This document shows positions 8,644 to 18,278 of a DNA stretch of 64,000 nt, piece after piece. The stretch is from UBA7985 sp038141425 (GTDB lineage Bacteria > Pseudomonadota > Alphaproteobacteria > UBA7985). The notes under the pieces are model-generated. The model had not been told where the DNA came from. It was given only the letters and a program-made list of their open reading frames with translations, and did no database searches. The position numbers and the translations under genes were made by a program. The stretch's first letter is position 1. The number at the start of each line of letters is the position of its first letter. Where the stretch lies: NCBI GenBank assembly GCA_038141425.1, contig JAYQIC010000003.1:62001-126000 (forward strand), written 5' to 3'.

Positions 8644-10538
8644 TCGGGCTGGTCCGGCTGATCGCACGCAACCGGCTGGCGCTGGTCGGGCTGGTGGTGC
8701 TTGTGGCGCTGGTCCTGCTGTCGCTGATCACCCCCTTGCTGCCGCTGGCCAACCCGGACGTGATCGACACGGCCCGCCGCTTCCGGCTGCCGTTCACGGA
8801 AGGCGCACTGCTGGGCACGGATCATCTGGGCCGCGACCTGCTCAGCCGTTTGCTGTGGGGGACGCGGCTGTCGCTGCTGGTCGGCTTCTCAGCGGCTCTG
8901 ATCGCCGCAATGATCGGCGCAACCATGGGCATCGTCGCCGGATACTTCGGCGGCATCACCGACAATGTCATCATGCGCAGCGTGGATACCCTTATGGGCT
9001 TTCCCTACATCCTGCTCGCGCTGGCCATCGTCGCGGTGCTGGGGCCGGGGCTGTTCAACGCCCTGATAGCCGTCGCCGCCGTCAACATCCCGTTTTTCGC
9101 CCGGAATATCCGCGGCGTCACCGTCACCATCGTCCACCTCGAATACGTCGACGCAGCGCGGCTGAACGGGCGCAACCACCTGAGCATCATCGTCGGTGAA
9201 GTCCTGCCCAACGTCATCCCCACCATCGTGGTCGCGGTCTCGACAACTGTCGGCTGGATGATCCTCGAGACTGCCGGTCTGTCCTTCCTCGGCCTTGGCT
9301 CCCAGCCGCCGCAGGCAGATCTCGGGTCTATGCTCGGGGAGGCTCGCGCGGCCCTGATCACCAGCCCGCACACGTCCTTCGTGCCCGGGGCCATGATCCT
9401 GATCATTGTCATGGGGGTGAACCTGCTCGGTGATGGTATCCGCGACGCGCTCGACCCCCGGCTCAAGGCCGGCGCCCTCAGCCGTCCGCAGCCCGCCACC
9501 AAGGTCGCGCACTTCGACCCCAGTGTGCCGCAGCAGCCCGACGCCGTGCTGGAACTGGCCGACCTGTCCACCGCCTTCGACCTCGGTGCGCGGGAGCTGC
9601 GCGCGGTCAGGCAGGTCGACCTGCACCTGAACAAAGGCGAGTGCCTGGGCATCATCGGCGAAAGCGGCTCGGGCAAGTCCGTCACCGCGCTGTCGATCCT
9701 GCGGCTGGTCGCCTCTCCCCCCGGCGTGATCAAGGGCGGATCTGTCCACTTCGGCGGCGAGGATCTTGTGCGCCTGCCGCACCATCGCCTGCGCCAGATC
9801 CGCGGTAACCGGGTCGCCTATATCTTTCAGGACCCGCTCACGACCCTTCACCCGCTGCTGACCGTGGGCACGCAAATGCTTGAAGCCATCAAGGCGCACC
9901 AGCGGATCACCACGCAGGAAGCGCGAGAGAATGCCCTGTCGCTGCTGACGCAGGTGCGGATTCCCGATCCGCAGCGGGTCTTCAGCAGCCATCCTCACCA
10001 GCTTTCCGGCGGCATGCGCCAGCGCATCGGCATCGCCATGGCGCTGTGCAACGACCCCGACGTGATCATCGCCGACGAGCCGACCACGGCACTGGACGTG
10101 ACCGTGCAGGCGCAGATCGTGACGCTGATCGACGATCTGCGCCGGGAGCGGGGTCTCTCGGTCATCTTCATCACGCATGATTTCAGTGTTGTCTCCCAGC
10201 TCTGCGACCGGGTGGCGGTCATGTACGCCGGTGAGCTGGTGGAACTGGGATCAACGCAGCAGATCATCGAACAGCCGCAGCATCCCTACACCACCAAGCT
10301 GATGCAGTGCGTGCCGCAACTGGGCGCGGGCAAGCGGCGGCTGCACGCCATTCCGGGCCTTCCGCCCCGTGCTGACGAGCCGCTGGTTGGCTGCGCCTTC
10401 GCCAGTCGCTGCCACATCGCCAGCGACGCCTGCCGGCAGGGACCGATTGCGCTCGACCGCCTCGAACAGCAGCGCGCGGTGCGGTGCATCCATCGCGGCG
10501 AGCACGGCCTGCCACAGATTGAGGGGGCGGCAGCATGA
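8640..10538 (+). CDS. Peptide ABC transporter permease-ATPase fusion (DppC + DppD)
   Basis: 632 residues, one uninterrupted frame. Residues ~1-285 form a DppC-type permease (GTDHLGRDLLSRLLWGTRLS, coupling loop near DAARLNGRNHLS, end GDGIRDALDPRLK). A ~35-residue linker follows. Residues ~300-632 form a DppD-type ATPase with Walker A GESGSGKS, Q-loop FQDPLTTLHP, signature LSGGMRQR, Walker B VIIADEPTTALD, H-loop ITHD and the C-terminal oligopeptide motif with CAFASRCHIASDAC. Such fused forms are known in this transporter family, so this is not an assembly join. Start and stop both overlap neighbouring genes by four bases. Confidence 0.92.
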   Translation: MIGLVRLIARNRLALVGLVVLVALVLLSLITPLLPLANPDVIDTARRFRLPFTEGALLGTDHLGRDLLSRLLWGTRLSLLVGFSAALIAAMIGATMGIVAGYFGGITDNVIMRSVDTLMGFPYILLALAIVAVLGPGLFNALIAVAAVNIPFFARNIRGVTVTIVHLEYVDAARLNGRNHLSIIVGEVLPNVIPTIVVAVSTTVGWMILETAGLSFLGLGSQPPQADLGSMLGEARAALITSPHTSFVPGAMILIIVMGVNLLGDGIRDALDPRLKAGALSRPQPATKVAHFDPSVPQQPDAVLELADLSTAFDLGARELRAVRQVDLHLNKGECLGIIGESGSGKSVTALSILRLVASPPGVIKGGSVHFGGEDLVRLPHHRLRQIRGNRVAYIFQDPLTTLHPLLTVGTQMLEAIKAHQRITTQEARENALSLLTQVRIPDPQRVFSSHPHQLSGGMRQRIGIAMALCNDPDVIIADEPTTALDVTVQAQIVTLIDDLRRERGLSVIFITHDFSVVSQLCDRVAVMYAGELVELGSTQQIIEQPQHPYTTKLMQCVPQLGAGKRRLHAIPGLPPRADEPLVGCAFASRCHIASDACRQGPIALDRLEQQRAVRCIHRGEHGLPQIEGAAA

Positions 10539-11490
10539 GCCATCCGGCCCTGAAAATCACCGAGTTGAGCAAGACCTTCACCGACGCATCCGGCCTGCTG
10601 GGTCGATCGCGGCGGGAGGTGCGGGCCGTGACGCGCGTCAGCCTCGATGTCGCCCCGGGCGAAACGCTGGGGATTGTCGGCGAGTCCGGCTGCGGCAAGA
10701 CCACGCTGGCGCGGATGCTGGTCGGCCTGACCCCGCCCACCCCGGGCGGATCGAGATCAACGGCACCGACCGTACCGGCGACAGCACGCGCCGTTTTGGC
10801 CGCGATATCCAGTACGTGTTCCAGGACCCGACCAGCAGCCTCAACCCGCGCATGACAATCCGCGATATTCTGAGCGTCCCGCTCCGCTATCTGCACGGCA
10901 TGGACGGCCCCGCACGGGCGGCCCGGATCAGCGAGATTATCGACGCGGTGAACCTGCGCGAGGAGTTCCTCGACCGTCACCCGCACGAATTTTCCGGCGG
11001 TCAGGCGCAGCGGATCGGGATTGCGCGGGCTTTGGCGGCCGATGCCCGCATTCTGGTTCTCGACGAGCCGGTGTCTGCGCTGGACGTGTCGATTCAGGCG
11101 CAGGTGCTCAACCTGCTCGCCGACCTCAAGGCCGAGTACGGGCTGACCTACATTTTCATCAGCCACGACCTTGCGGTGGTCGAGGCGATCAGTGATCGGG
11201 TCGCGGTGTTCTACGCGGGATCCATCGCGGAAATCGGCCCGGCAGAACAGATCTTCGCCGCGCCCCGCCATCCCTACACCAAGCTGCTCGCAGACAGCGC
11301 CCCGGCGGTCGGCAAGCCCATCCAGACCCAAGAGTCCGCGCTCAGCGATGTGCAGGTGAGCCCGACCCAGCTGCCCGGCTGTTCGTTTGCGCCGCGCTGT
11401 GCCTATGCCTCGGAGCGCTGCCACAGCGAACCGCCCGTGCTGGAAACCGCCGGTCCGCACGCCGCAGCCTGTTTTCATCCGCTGGACTGA
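10535..11490 (+). CDS. Peptide ABC transporter ATP-binding protein (DppF type, frameshifted)
   Basis: Second ATPase of the importer. Walker A GESGCGKTTLAR, FQDPTSSLNPRM, signature FSGGQAQRIGIARAL, Walker B ILVLDEPVSALD, and C-terminal CSFAPRCAYASERC. One base is missing near 10748 (ccgggcgg-atcgag), shifting the frame between Walker A and the Q-loop. When repaired, the protein is ~318 residues, the usual length. ATGA overlap with the fusion gene. No own terminator is seen before the following MFS gene. Confidence 0.88.
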
Positions 11491-11626
11491 GGCACTTACC
11501 CCCCTCAAGGAAATGCGGGTATCGATGCCAGCCAGCCCCGCTGGAGCACTTCGGACAGCCAGCGTTGTTTCCGGCTCCCATCACCTCTAGGCTTCGCGCC
11601 AATCCTGAAACGAGCTGGCGGCCTTC

Positions 11627-12795
11627 ATGGCAACAAAGACGAACTGGAAAGCCATCCTCGCGGTCTACCTGATCGGCGTGGCAGCGGCTGCGCAGGTCGG
11701 GCGCATTGCCCCGGCGGCGAGCAGCCTGCGCGAAGATATGGCCATGGGGCTGACCACCTACGGCTGGATGGTGTCGCTGATCACCTTGCCTCGGCGGTGC
11801 TGGGGTTGGCGGCCGGGTATTGGGTGGTGCGGCGGGGACCACGTTTCGCGCTGTTTGCGGGAATGGCGGTGCTGTTCGTCGGCCTTGTGCTCGCAACGCT
11901 ATCGCCCTCGAAGACCGTGATGCTGCTCGCCCGCATGGCCGAAGGGCTTGGCTATCTGGCGATTGTCGTTGCTGCGCCCACGCTGATCGCCCGCGAAGCC
12001 AGCGGGCGGGACACCGCCCGGTCTCTGGCGCTGTGGGGTACATTCTTCCCGCTGGGCATCAGTACAGCGGCCATCACCGGGGGCCTGCTGTCAGAGCTTT
12101 TCGGCTGGCGGGTCTGGTTCGGGATCAACGCTGCGACGCTGGTCCCGATTGCGCTGATGACGCTGGCATCGGTTCCGGCAGACCCGGGTGTGCAGCAGCG
12201 GTCTCCGGCGGCGGGCAGTCGCCAGCCGCTGTCCTTGTTGCCGGTTTCGGCGTGGCTGCTCGGGCTTGGATTGCTGAGTGTCACGCTGATCACGCTGGCC
12301 TTGCTGAGCATGCTGCCCGTGTTCCTGATGGAGAGCCACGGGCGCTCGCAGCAAACCGCTGGCGGCATCACCGGTGCCGTGGCGATGACCAGCATTCTGG
12401 GCAGCCTGCTCTATGGGTGGGTCGCGAACCGGATTGGCGAGACCACGATCCTGATGAGCGCTGCCGTGCTGCTGCTGGTCAGTGCTTTCCCGGCCTTCGA
12501 TCCGGCTGCGGTGGTTCCCGTTACCGTCGCCTTTGCCGCGCTGGCGATCTTCGCTACCGGGGTGCTGGTGGCATCGGTTTTCGCAGCCGTGCCCCGTCTG
12601 GTTCCAAGCCCTGACGACATCGGTCCAGCCAATGGTCTGATCGCCCAGATTGGCAGCGTCGGCGCCCTGAACGGGCCGCCGATCATCGGCTTTTTCATTG
12701 CCTCCAGTGGCTGGACAGCGCTGACGGTGATGATTGTGATCTTCACGCTCTCGTTCCTGAGCTTCGCCATTTCCGCCAATGCCGCGCAACGTTAG
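11627..12795 (+). CDS. MFS transporter (frameshifted)
   Basis: Major facilitator with ~12 helices when the frame is repaired (~389 residues). The N-terminal helix is AILAVYLIGVAAAAQVG. The middle has LARMAEGLGYLAIVVAAPTL, and the C-terminal half begins around LLGLGLLSVTLITLALLSM. A base is missing near 11788 (accttg-cctcgg), so the first ~55 residues are in another frame. It lies between the peptide importer and the urea importer, so a nitrogen compound such as cyanate or nitrite-type anion is conceivable, but the substrate is not identifiable. Confidence 0.75.
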
Positions 12796-12818
12796 CGCTA
12801 GCGGTTGACTGGCTGGAC

Positions 12819-12837
12819 CCAAGCCCGCCGGGCTTGG
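12819..12837 (+). terminator. Hairpin after MFS gene
   Basis: Perfect inverted repeat CCAAGCCC-GCC-GGGCTTGG 24 bases after the MFS stop. No T run follows, so intrinsic termination is uncertain. Confidence 0.45.
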
Positions 12838-12974
12838 CTGCTGGGGTGTTGCCGGAAACGCAACAAGGTGGACGTGAACCAGCACTAGACCCCCAAAAAT
12901 CCTCCCTTCTATGGTTGCACCGAGCGCACCACCACGCGCCCGGAAAAAGAACAGAAAACCAAAAGGGACCTAGA

Positions 12975-14261
12975 ATGTTTAAACACGTCCGACAGCTTGC
13001 GGGGGTCGCTGCACTGACCCTGGCTGCACAGGCAGCCTACGCTGATAATGATACGATTAAGGTCGGGGTGCTGCACAGCCTGTCCGGCACTATGGCGATC
13101 TCCGAGACCACGCTCAAAGACACCGTTCTGATGATGGTCGAAGAGCAGAACAAGAAGGGCGGTCTGCTGGGCAAGAAGCTCGAAGCCGTTGTCGTCGACC
13201 CGGCTTCTGACTGGCCCCTGTTTGCCGAGAAGGCACGCGAGCTGATCGAGATTGAAGGCGTGGACATCATCTTCGGGTGCTGGACGTCGGTTTCGCGGAA
13301 GTCAGTGTTGCCGGTGATCGAAGAGCTGGCGTCGGTGCCGCTGTTCTACCCCGTTCAGTACGAGGGTGAAGAGTCCTCCAAATACGTCTTCTACACCGGC
13401 GCCGCACCGAACCAGCAGGCTATTCCGGCAGTCGACTACTTCCTCGAAGAACTGGGGATTGAGTCGTTCGCGCTGCTCGGCACCGACTACGTTTACCCAC
13501 GCACGACCAACACCATCCTTGAACAATACCTGAAGGACGCCGGGATCGCCGAAGAAGACATCTTCGTGAACTACACGCCCTTCGGCCACTCCGACTGGCA
13601 GACCATCGTTTCCAAGGTCAAGGACCTGTCCGCGTCGGGTAAGAGCGTCGGCGTGATCTCCACCATCAATGGTGACGCCAACGTACCATTTTACAAGGAA
13701 CTGGCGAACCAGGGCATCTCGGCTGAAGATATCCCGGTTGTTGCATTCTCCGTCGGTGAAGAAGAACTCTCCGGTCTCGATACCGGTCCACTGGTGGGTC
13801 ACCTCGCAGCCTGGAACTACTTCCAGTCGGCAGCCGCCGCCGTGAACGATGAATTCGTTGAAACCTGGAAGGCGTTCATCGGTGATGAAGACCGCGTGAC
13901 CAACGACCCGATGGAAGCGACCTACATCGGCTTCCAGCTGTGGGCGCAGGCCGTGGAAGCTGCAGGCTCTGAGGACTACGCCGAATGGCAGGATGACATC
14001 TACGGCATGTCGGTACCGAACCTGACCGGTGGCACCGCGACCATGCTGCCGAACCACCACCTGACCAAGCCGGTGCTCATCGGTGAAATTCAGGCAGATG
14101 GTCAGTTCGACATTGTTTCGCAGACCGCTGAAGTCCCTGGCGATGCCTGGACCGACTTCCTCGCCGCGTCTGCAACCCGGATCTCCAACTGGGAAGACAG
14201 CGAGATCGACTGCGGGAACTACGACACTGAAACCGGTGAGTGTTTCGGCCAGAACTACTAG
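12975..14261 (+). CDS. urtA: Urea ABC transporter substrate-binding protein
   Basis: 428 residues from ATG 12975 (AGGGA upstream). The upstream in-frame extension is not a signal sequence, whereas MFKHVRQLAGVAALTLAAQA is. UrtA hallmarks: KVGVLHSLSGTMAISE, VVVDPASDWPLFAEKA, FGCWTSVSRKSVLPV, LFYPVQYEGEE, NGDANVPFYKEL and the C-terminal CGNYDTETGECFGQNY-like ending. It captures urea in the periplasm. First gene of urtABCDE, separated from urtB by two hairpins. Such operons are usually under nitrogen control; I did not find a convincing sigma-54 promoter. Confidence 0.96.
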   Translation: MFKHVRQLAGVAALTLAAQAAYADNDTIKVGVLHSLSGTMAISETTLKDTVLMMVEEQNKKGGLLGKKLEAVVVDPASDWPLFAEKARELIEIEGVDIIFGCWTSVSRKSVLPVIEELASVPLFYPVQYEGEESSKYVFYTGAAPNQQAIPAVDYFLEELGIESFALLGTDYVYPRTTNTILEQYLKDAGIAEEDIFVNYTPFGHSDWQTIVSKVKDLSASGKSVGVISTINGDANVPFYKELANQGISAEDIPVVAFSVGEEELSGLDTGPLVGHLAAWNYFQSAAAAVNDEFVETWKAFIGDEDRVTNDPMEATYIGFQLWAQAVEAAGSEDYAEWQDDIYGMSVPNLTGGTATMLPNHHLTKPVLIGEIQADGQFDIVSQTAEVPGDAWTDFLAASATRISNWEDSEIDCGNYDTETGECFGQNY

Positions 14262-14276
14262 GGCTTCCCTGGTAAC

Positions 14277-14340
14277 GGGCTCCGCCTCTTTGCCTCCTCA
14301 GCGGAGCCCCCTCGTAAGCCCGGCCTCGCGCCGGGCTTTC
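14277..14340 (+). terminator. Tandem hairpins between urtA and urtB (attenuator)
   Basis: First stem GGGCTCCGC/GCGGAGCCC (14277-14309), second stem AGCCCGGC/GCCGGGCT followed by TTC (14317-14340). Neither has a strong T run. Location suggests mRNA stabilisation and reduced read-through after the binding-protein gene. Confidence 0.6.
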
Positions 14341-14501
14341 ACTGCCCCTTCCAGTCTTGCCTGTCGTCCTCCGCCTTCTTGGTATCGGGATGCACGCGGC
14401 AGATTGGTGGGCGTTGGTGACCTTCAACAGTCTTTACACGAGCAGGGCATCCAATCGCCGCGCTAGGCGCCCTTGCTCCCAGTACGTGAAGGGGCGGCTT
14501 A

Positions 14502-16115
14502 ATGCGCTCGTTTCTGCTTACCCTTATTGCAGTTCTGCTGCTGCTACCCCTGCAGGTGAAATCACAGACGCTGCAGGACATTTTTGTGACCCGTGCCGAT
14601 GATCTGGCCGCCGGAAACACCGCGACCGTCAAAGAGCTTGCCCGCCTGACCGCAGCCACCCGTGAACCCCAGACCAAGGCCATCCTCGAAGCCTGGATCG
14701 CCGGTGATATCCACTTCCGCAAGAGCGACAATCTCATTGTCTTGGTCGAGGAGAGCGATGCGGGCCTGAGCCTGCGCGATCTGTTCTCCAATGAGAAGGT
14801 GGCGCAGGCCGAACGGGGTGACACCAAGAAGGTTAAGAATTCCACGCCGATCAAGGCGATCCTGCGCCCCGCTCTGGCAGCGCTGGAGCTGAGTAGCCCT
14901 GATCCGGCGGCGCGCAAAGCCGCTGCCGAACAGCTCGCCAAGAAACCGAACGAAGCCGCGCTCAATCTGCTCGCAACTGCGCTGGAGACAGAGACTGACG
15001 CCAGCGCGCGTCGCGCCATTGAAAACAGCCTGATCATTGCCACCCTTGCCGTCGGCGACGACCAGAGCGTTCTGGTGCAGCTGATGACCATGGGGAATCG
15101 GCTAGAGCCAACGGTAAGGGGCGCGGTGCAACGGCTGGTCGACAAACCCAAGCGCGCGCCCGAGGTGGTTGCGGCAGCGGCCGCGCGGCTCGACGCCATC
15201 AACAATCTCGTCGACCTGAACAACTTCGGCAACAATCTGCTGTTTGGTCTTTCGCAGGCCTCTGTGCTGCTGCTCTCCGCCATCGGTCTCGCCATCACCT
15301 TCGGCGTGATGCGGGTGATCAACATGGCGCATGGCGAGTTCATCATGATCGGCGCCTACACGACTTTCGTTGTCCAATCGCAATTGCCCGGTATGCCGGG
15401 CGTGGCGCTGGTGCTGTCGATCCCGTTGGCTTTCGCTCTGGCCTTTGCGGCCGGGGTGATCCTTGAGCGCACGGTGATCCGGTTCCTGTACGGTCGGCCG
15501 CTGGAGACGCTGCTGGCGACCTTCGGGGTCTCGCTGGTCCTGCAGCAGTCGTTCCGCCTGATTTTCACCCCGCAGAACCGCCCGGTGATCACGCCGGACT
15601 GGCTGGCGGGGAATGTCGCGCTGAATCCGATCCTCGGGCTGACTACACCGCGGATCTTCGTGTTTGTGGTGGCGCTGGCGGTGTTCTTTGGCCTGCTGGC
15701 CTTCCTGCAGCGGTCTCGCTTCGGGCTAGAAATGCGCGCTGTGACCCAGAACCGGCCCATCGCCAACACCATGGGCATCAACGCCGGCCGGGTCGATTTT
15801 CTGACCTTCGGCCTGGGGTCTGGCATCGCCGGGCTAGCAGGTGCGGTGCTGTCCCAGGTGCTGAAGATCAACCCCGATATGGGCGTGACCCTGATCATTC
15901 CCAGCTTCATGGTGATCGTGATCGGTGGGGTCGGCAGCCTGTGGGGTGCGCTGGTTGGCGCAGGGCTTGTGGGTATGGCCACCAAGCTGGTTGAGCCGAT
16001 CTTCCCGAACAACACGCTGCTCGCCACGGCCATCATTCTGGTCGCGATCATCGGCTTTATCCAGTTCAGGCCCCGGGGCTGTTCGCCCAGAAAGGGGAGG
16101 TCCGCCGAGCTATGA
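14502..16115 (+). CDS. urtB: Urea ABC transporter permease UrtB
   Basis: 537 residues. A signal peptide and a ~230-residue periplasmic domain (residues 20-235) precede the LivH-type membrane domain, an arrangement specific to UrtB. Motifs: ITFGVMRVINMAHGEFIMIG, RPLETLLATFGVSLVLQQ, RAVTQNRPIANTMGI (coupling loop) and FMVIVIGGVGSLWGALVGA. Near 16075-16100 one missing C and one extra G shift ~7 residues out of frame (expected GLFAQKGR) without altering the stop. The stop overlaps the urtC start. Confidence 0.95.
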   Translation: MRSFLLTLIAVLLLLPLQVKSQTLQDIFVTRADDLAAGNTATVKELARLTAATREPQTKAILEAWIAGDIHFRKSDNLIVLVEESDAGLSLRDLFSNEKVAQAERGDTKKVKNSTPIKAILRPALAALELSSPDPAARKAAAEQLAKKPNEAALNLLATALETETDASARRAIENSLIIATLAVGDDQSVLVQLMTMGNRLEPTVRGAVQRLVDKPKRAPEVVAAAAARLDAINNLVDLNNFGNNLLFGLSQASVLLLSAIGLAITFGVMRVINMAHGEFIMIGAYTTFVVQSQLPGMPGVALVLSIPLAFALAFAAGVILERTVIRFLYGRPLETLLATFGVSLVLQQSFRLIFTPQNRPVITPDWLAGNVALNPILGLTTPRIFVFVVALAVFFGLLAFLQRSRFGLEMRAVTQNRPIANTMGINAGRVDFLTFGLGSGIAGLAGAVLSQVLKINPDMGVTLIIPSFMVIVIGGVGSLWGALVGAGLVGMATKLVEPIFPNNTLLATAIILVAIIGFIQFRPRGCSPRKGRSAEL

Positions 16116-17436
16116 TGAGCCTCGAACGATACAACCGCCTGAGCCAGCGCTACCGACGGATAAGCCCCCTTCTCTCCATGCTGGTGGTCTTCGCCCTGTT
16201 GGCCGCTTTCATGGTGTTCGTGCCCGTGGCCAACCAGTCCTACGCCGGCGGCGGTGGGTGGCTGCCCGATGCCATGGTGCAGCTGTTCGGCAAGATCCTG
16301 TGCTTTGCGCTGCTGGCGATTGCGCTCGATCTGGTTTGGGGGTTCTGCGGTATCCTTTCGCTGGGCCACGGCGCCTTTTTCGCGCTGGGTGGCTACGCCA
16401 TCAGCATGAACCTGATCTACGCCACCGCCGATCAGAAACTCGCGCAGATCACCGACCCCATCGCCCGGGATGACGCGGTCAAGCAGTCGATCTTCTCGGT
16501 TGTTGGGCAAGGGGAAGACCCCTAGCCGTGGTTCTGGATGCTGGCCGACCAGTTCTGGTTTCAGGCGCTGATGGTGCTGGTGGTGCCCGGGCTGCTCGCC
16601 TTTGGCTTCGGCTGGCTGGCCTTCCGCAGCCGGGTGACGGGGGTTTACCTGTCGATCATCACGCAGGCGCTGACGCTCGCGCTGGGCTACCTGTTCATCA
16701 TGAACGAGTTCGGCCTGCGCGGGAACAATGGTCTCTCGGGGCTGCAGAACGTCCTCGGCGCGTCGATGACCGAAACATCGACCAAGGCCACGCTGTTCAT
16801 CGCATCCGGGATTGCGCTGATGGCGGGCTACGTGCTGACCCTGTTCCTGACCCAGTCGAAATTCGGTAGCGTGCTGCGTGGGATACGGGACGACGAAGAC
16901 CGCATCCGGTTTCTGGGCTACGCGGTCGAGGGCTACAAAGTCTTCGCCTTTGTCATCTCGGCGATGATGGCTGGGGTCGCCGGCGCCCTGTTCGCGCCGC
17001 AGGCCGGGATCATCAACCCGGATAGCTTCGGCCCGCTGAAGTCGATCGAGGTCGCCGTCTGGGTCGCTCTGGGTGGGCGGGGCTAATCTACGGCGCCATC
17101 GTCGGCGCGGTCGCGGTCAACCTGCTGCGCTCGGCGCTGACTGGAGGCTGGATCAATCAGATCGGCTTTGGCGTTGTTGCGATCGACGTTTCCGGCGTGC
17201 CGTGGCCGGAGTTCTGGCCGATCGTGCTGGGTCTGCTGTTCGTGCTGGTGACGCTGCCCATGCCCCGGGGCCTGATGGGTCTGTGGCACAGCATGCTCGC
17301 GCTGATCTGGCAACGGCTCTTGCGCGGGTGGATCGTGGCAGAAGCCGACGCGGCAAATCAAAACAATGGGGCTGTGGCCCCCTCGGAGCCGCCGGCTGAC
17401 GCCGCCAGGTCGCAGCACATTGTGGCGAGCGCATGA
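16112..17436 (+). CDS. urtC: Urea ABC transporter permease UrtC (frameshifted)
   Basis: LivM-type permease. Piece 1 (16112-16525): LCFALLAIALDLVWGFCGILS then LGHGAFFALGGYAISM. Piece 2 (from ~16526): YLSIITQALTLAL, MNEFGLRGNNGLSG and RGIRDDEDRIRFLGY (coupling loop). Piece 3 (from ~17083): LIYGAIVGAVAVNLLRSAL and FVLVTLPMPRGLMGL. Frames break near 16520 and 17083, the latter in a GGGCGGGG run. Repaired length ~440 residues, including a ~35-residue hydrophilic tail. ATGA overlap with urtD. Confidence 0.92.
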
Positions 17437-18278
17437 CCGAGCTCAAGTCCAAATACCCGCCCATGACGCTGAACATGGCGCCGGCACCCGAGCACCAGCC
17501 CGGCCGGGCACTCTCCGGCTATGGCAACCCGGATCTCAACTCTGGCTCGTCGCTGCTGATGATCCAGTCCGTGACCGTGTCCTTCGATGGATTCAAGGCG
17601 CTGAATGACCTGTCCTTTGCTGTTGCCGAACGCGAGCTGCGGGCCATCATCGGCCCCAATGGTGCGGGCAAGACGACCTTCATGGACGTGGTCACAGGCA
17701 AAACCCGGCCGGACCGGGGTCGGGTCATATTCGGCGCGACCGATCTGCTGCGCCGGACAGAGGCGAGCATCGCCCAGCTGGGCATCGGGCGGAAGTTCCA
17801 GCGGCCCACGGTGTTCGAGGAGCAGTCCGTCTTTGAGAACCTGACCCTCGCGCTGTCCAACCCCCGTTCGCCCACCGCCAGTATTGCCTACCGGATGTCA
17901 GCGGCTGACCGGGAACGCATCCACGAACTTGCAGGCTTGATTCACCTGACCGACGCGCTCGACGCTGCGAGCGGCAGCCTGTCTCATGGGCAAAAGCAGT
18001 GGCTGGAAATCGGCATGGTACTGGCTCAGAAACCCCGCCTGCTGCTGGTCGACGAACCAGCGGCGGGCATGACCCCGGCCGAGCGCGACCGTACCGTCGC
18101 CATCCTCCGCAACGTCGCCGAGACCTGTGCTGTGGTGGTGATCGAGCACGACATGGAGTTTGTGCGCAACCTGTCGTGCCGGGTCACGGTGCTCAACGAG
18201 GGCATGGTCCTCGCCGAAGGGTCGATGGACGACGTGGTCAGGAATGAGGATGTGATCGATGTCTACCTTGGTCGTTAA
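17433..18278 (+). CDS. urtD: Urea ABC transporter ATP-binding protein UrtD
   Basis: 281 residues, intact. Walker A GPNGAGKTT, Q-loop KFQRPTVFEEQSVFENL, the UrtD-specific signature LSHGQKQWLEIGM in place of LSGG, Walker B LLLVDEPAAGM, H-loop VIEHDMEFV. The ~40-residue N-terminal extension before IQSVTVSFDGFKAL is normal for UrtD. The 3' end overlaps urtE by 20 bases. Confidence 0.96.
   Translation: MTELKSKYPPMTLNMAPAPEHQPGRALSGYGNPDLNSGSSLLMIQSVTVSFDGFKALNDLSFAVAERELRAIIGPNGAGKTTFMDVVTGKTRPDRGRVIFGATDLLRRTEASIAQLGIGRKFQRPTVFEEQSVFENLTLALSNPRSPTASIAYRMSAADRERIHELAGLIHLTDALDAASGSLSHGQKQWLEIGMVLAQKPRLLLVDEPAAGMTPAERDRTVAILRNVAETCAVVVIEHDMEFVRNLSCRVTVLNEGMVLAEGSMDDVVRNEDVIDVYLGR

Noticed and set aside
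12819..12860. Possible sigma-54 promoter (TGGC...TTGC) before urtA
   Set aside because: Spacing between the GG and GC elements is about 3 bases too long for the -24/-12 consensus.
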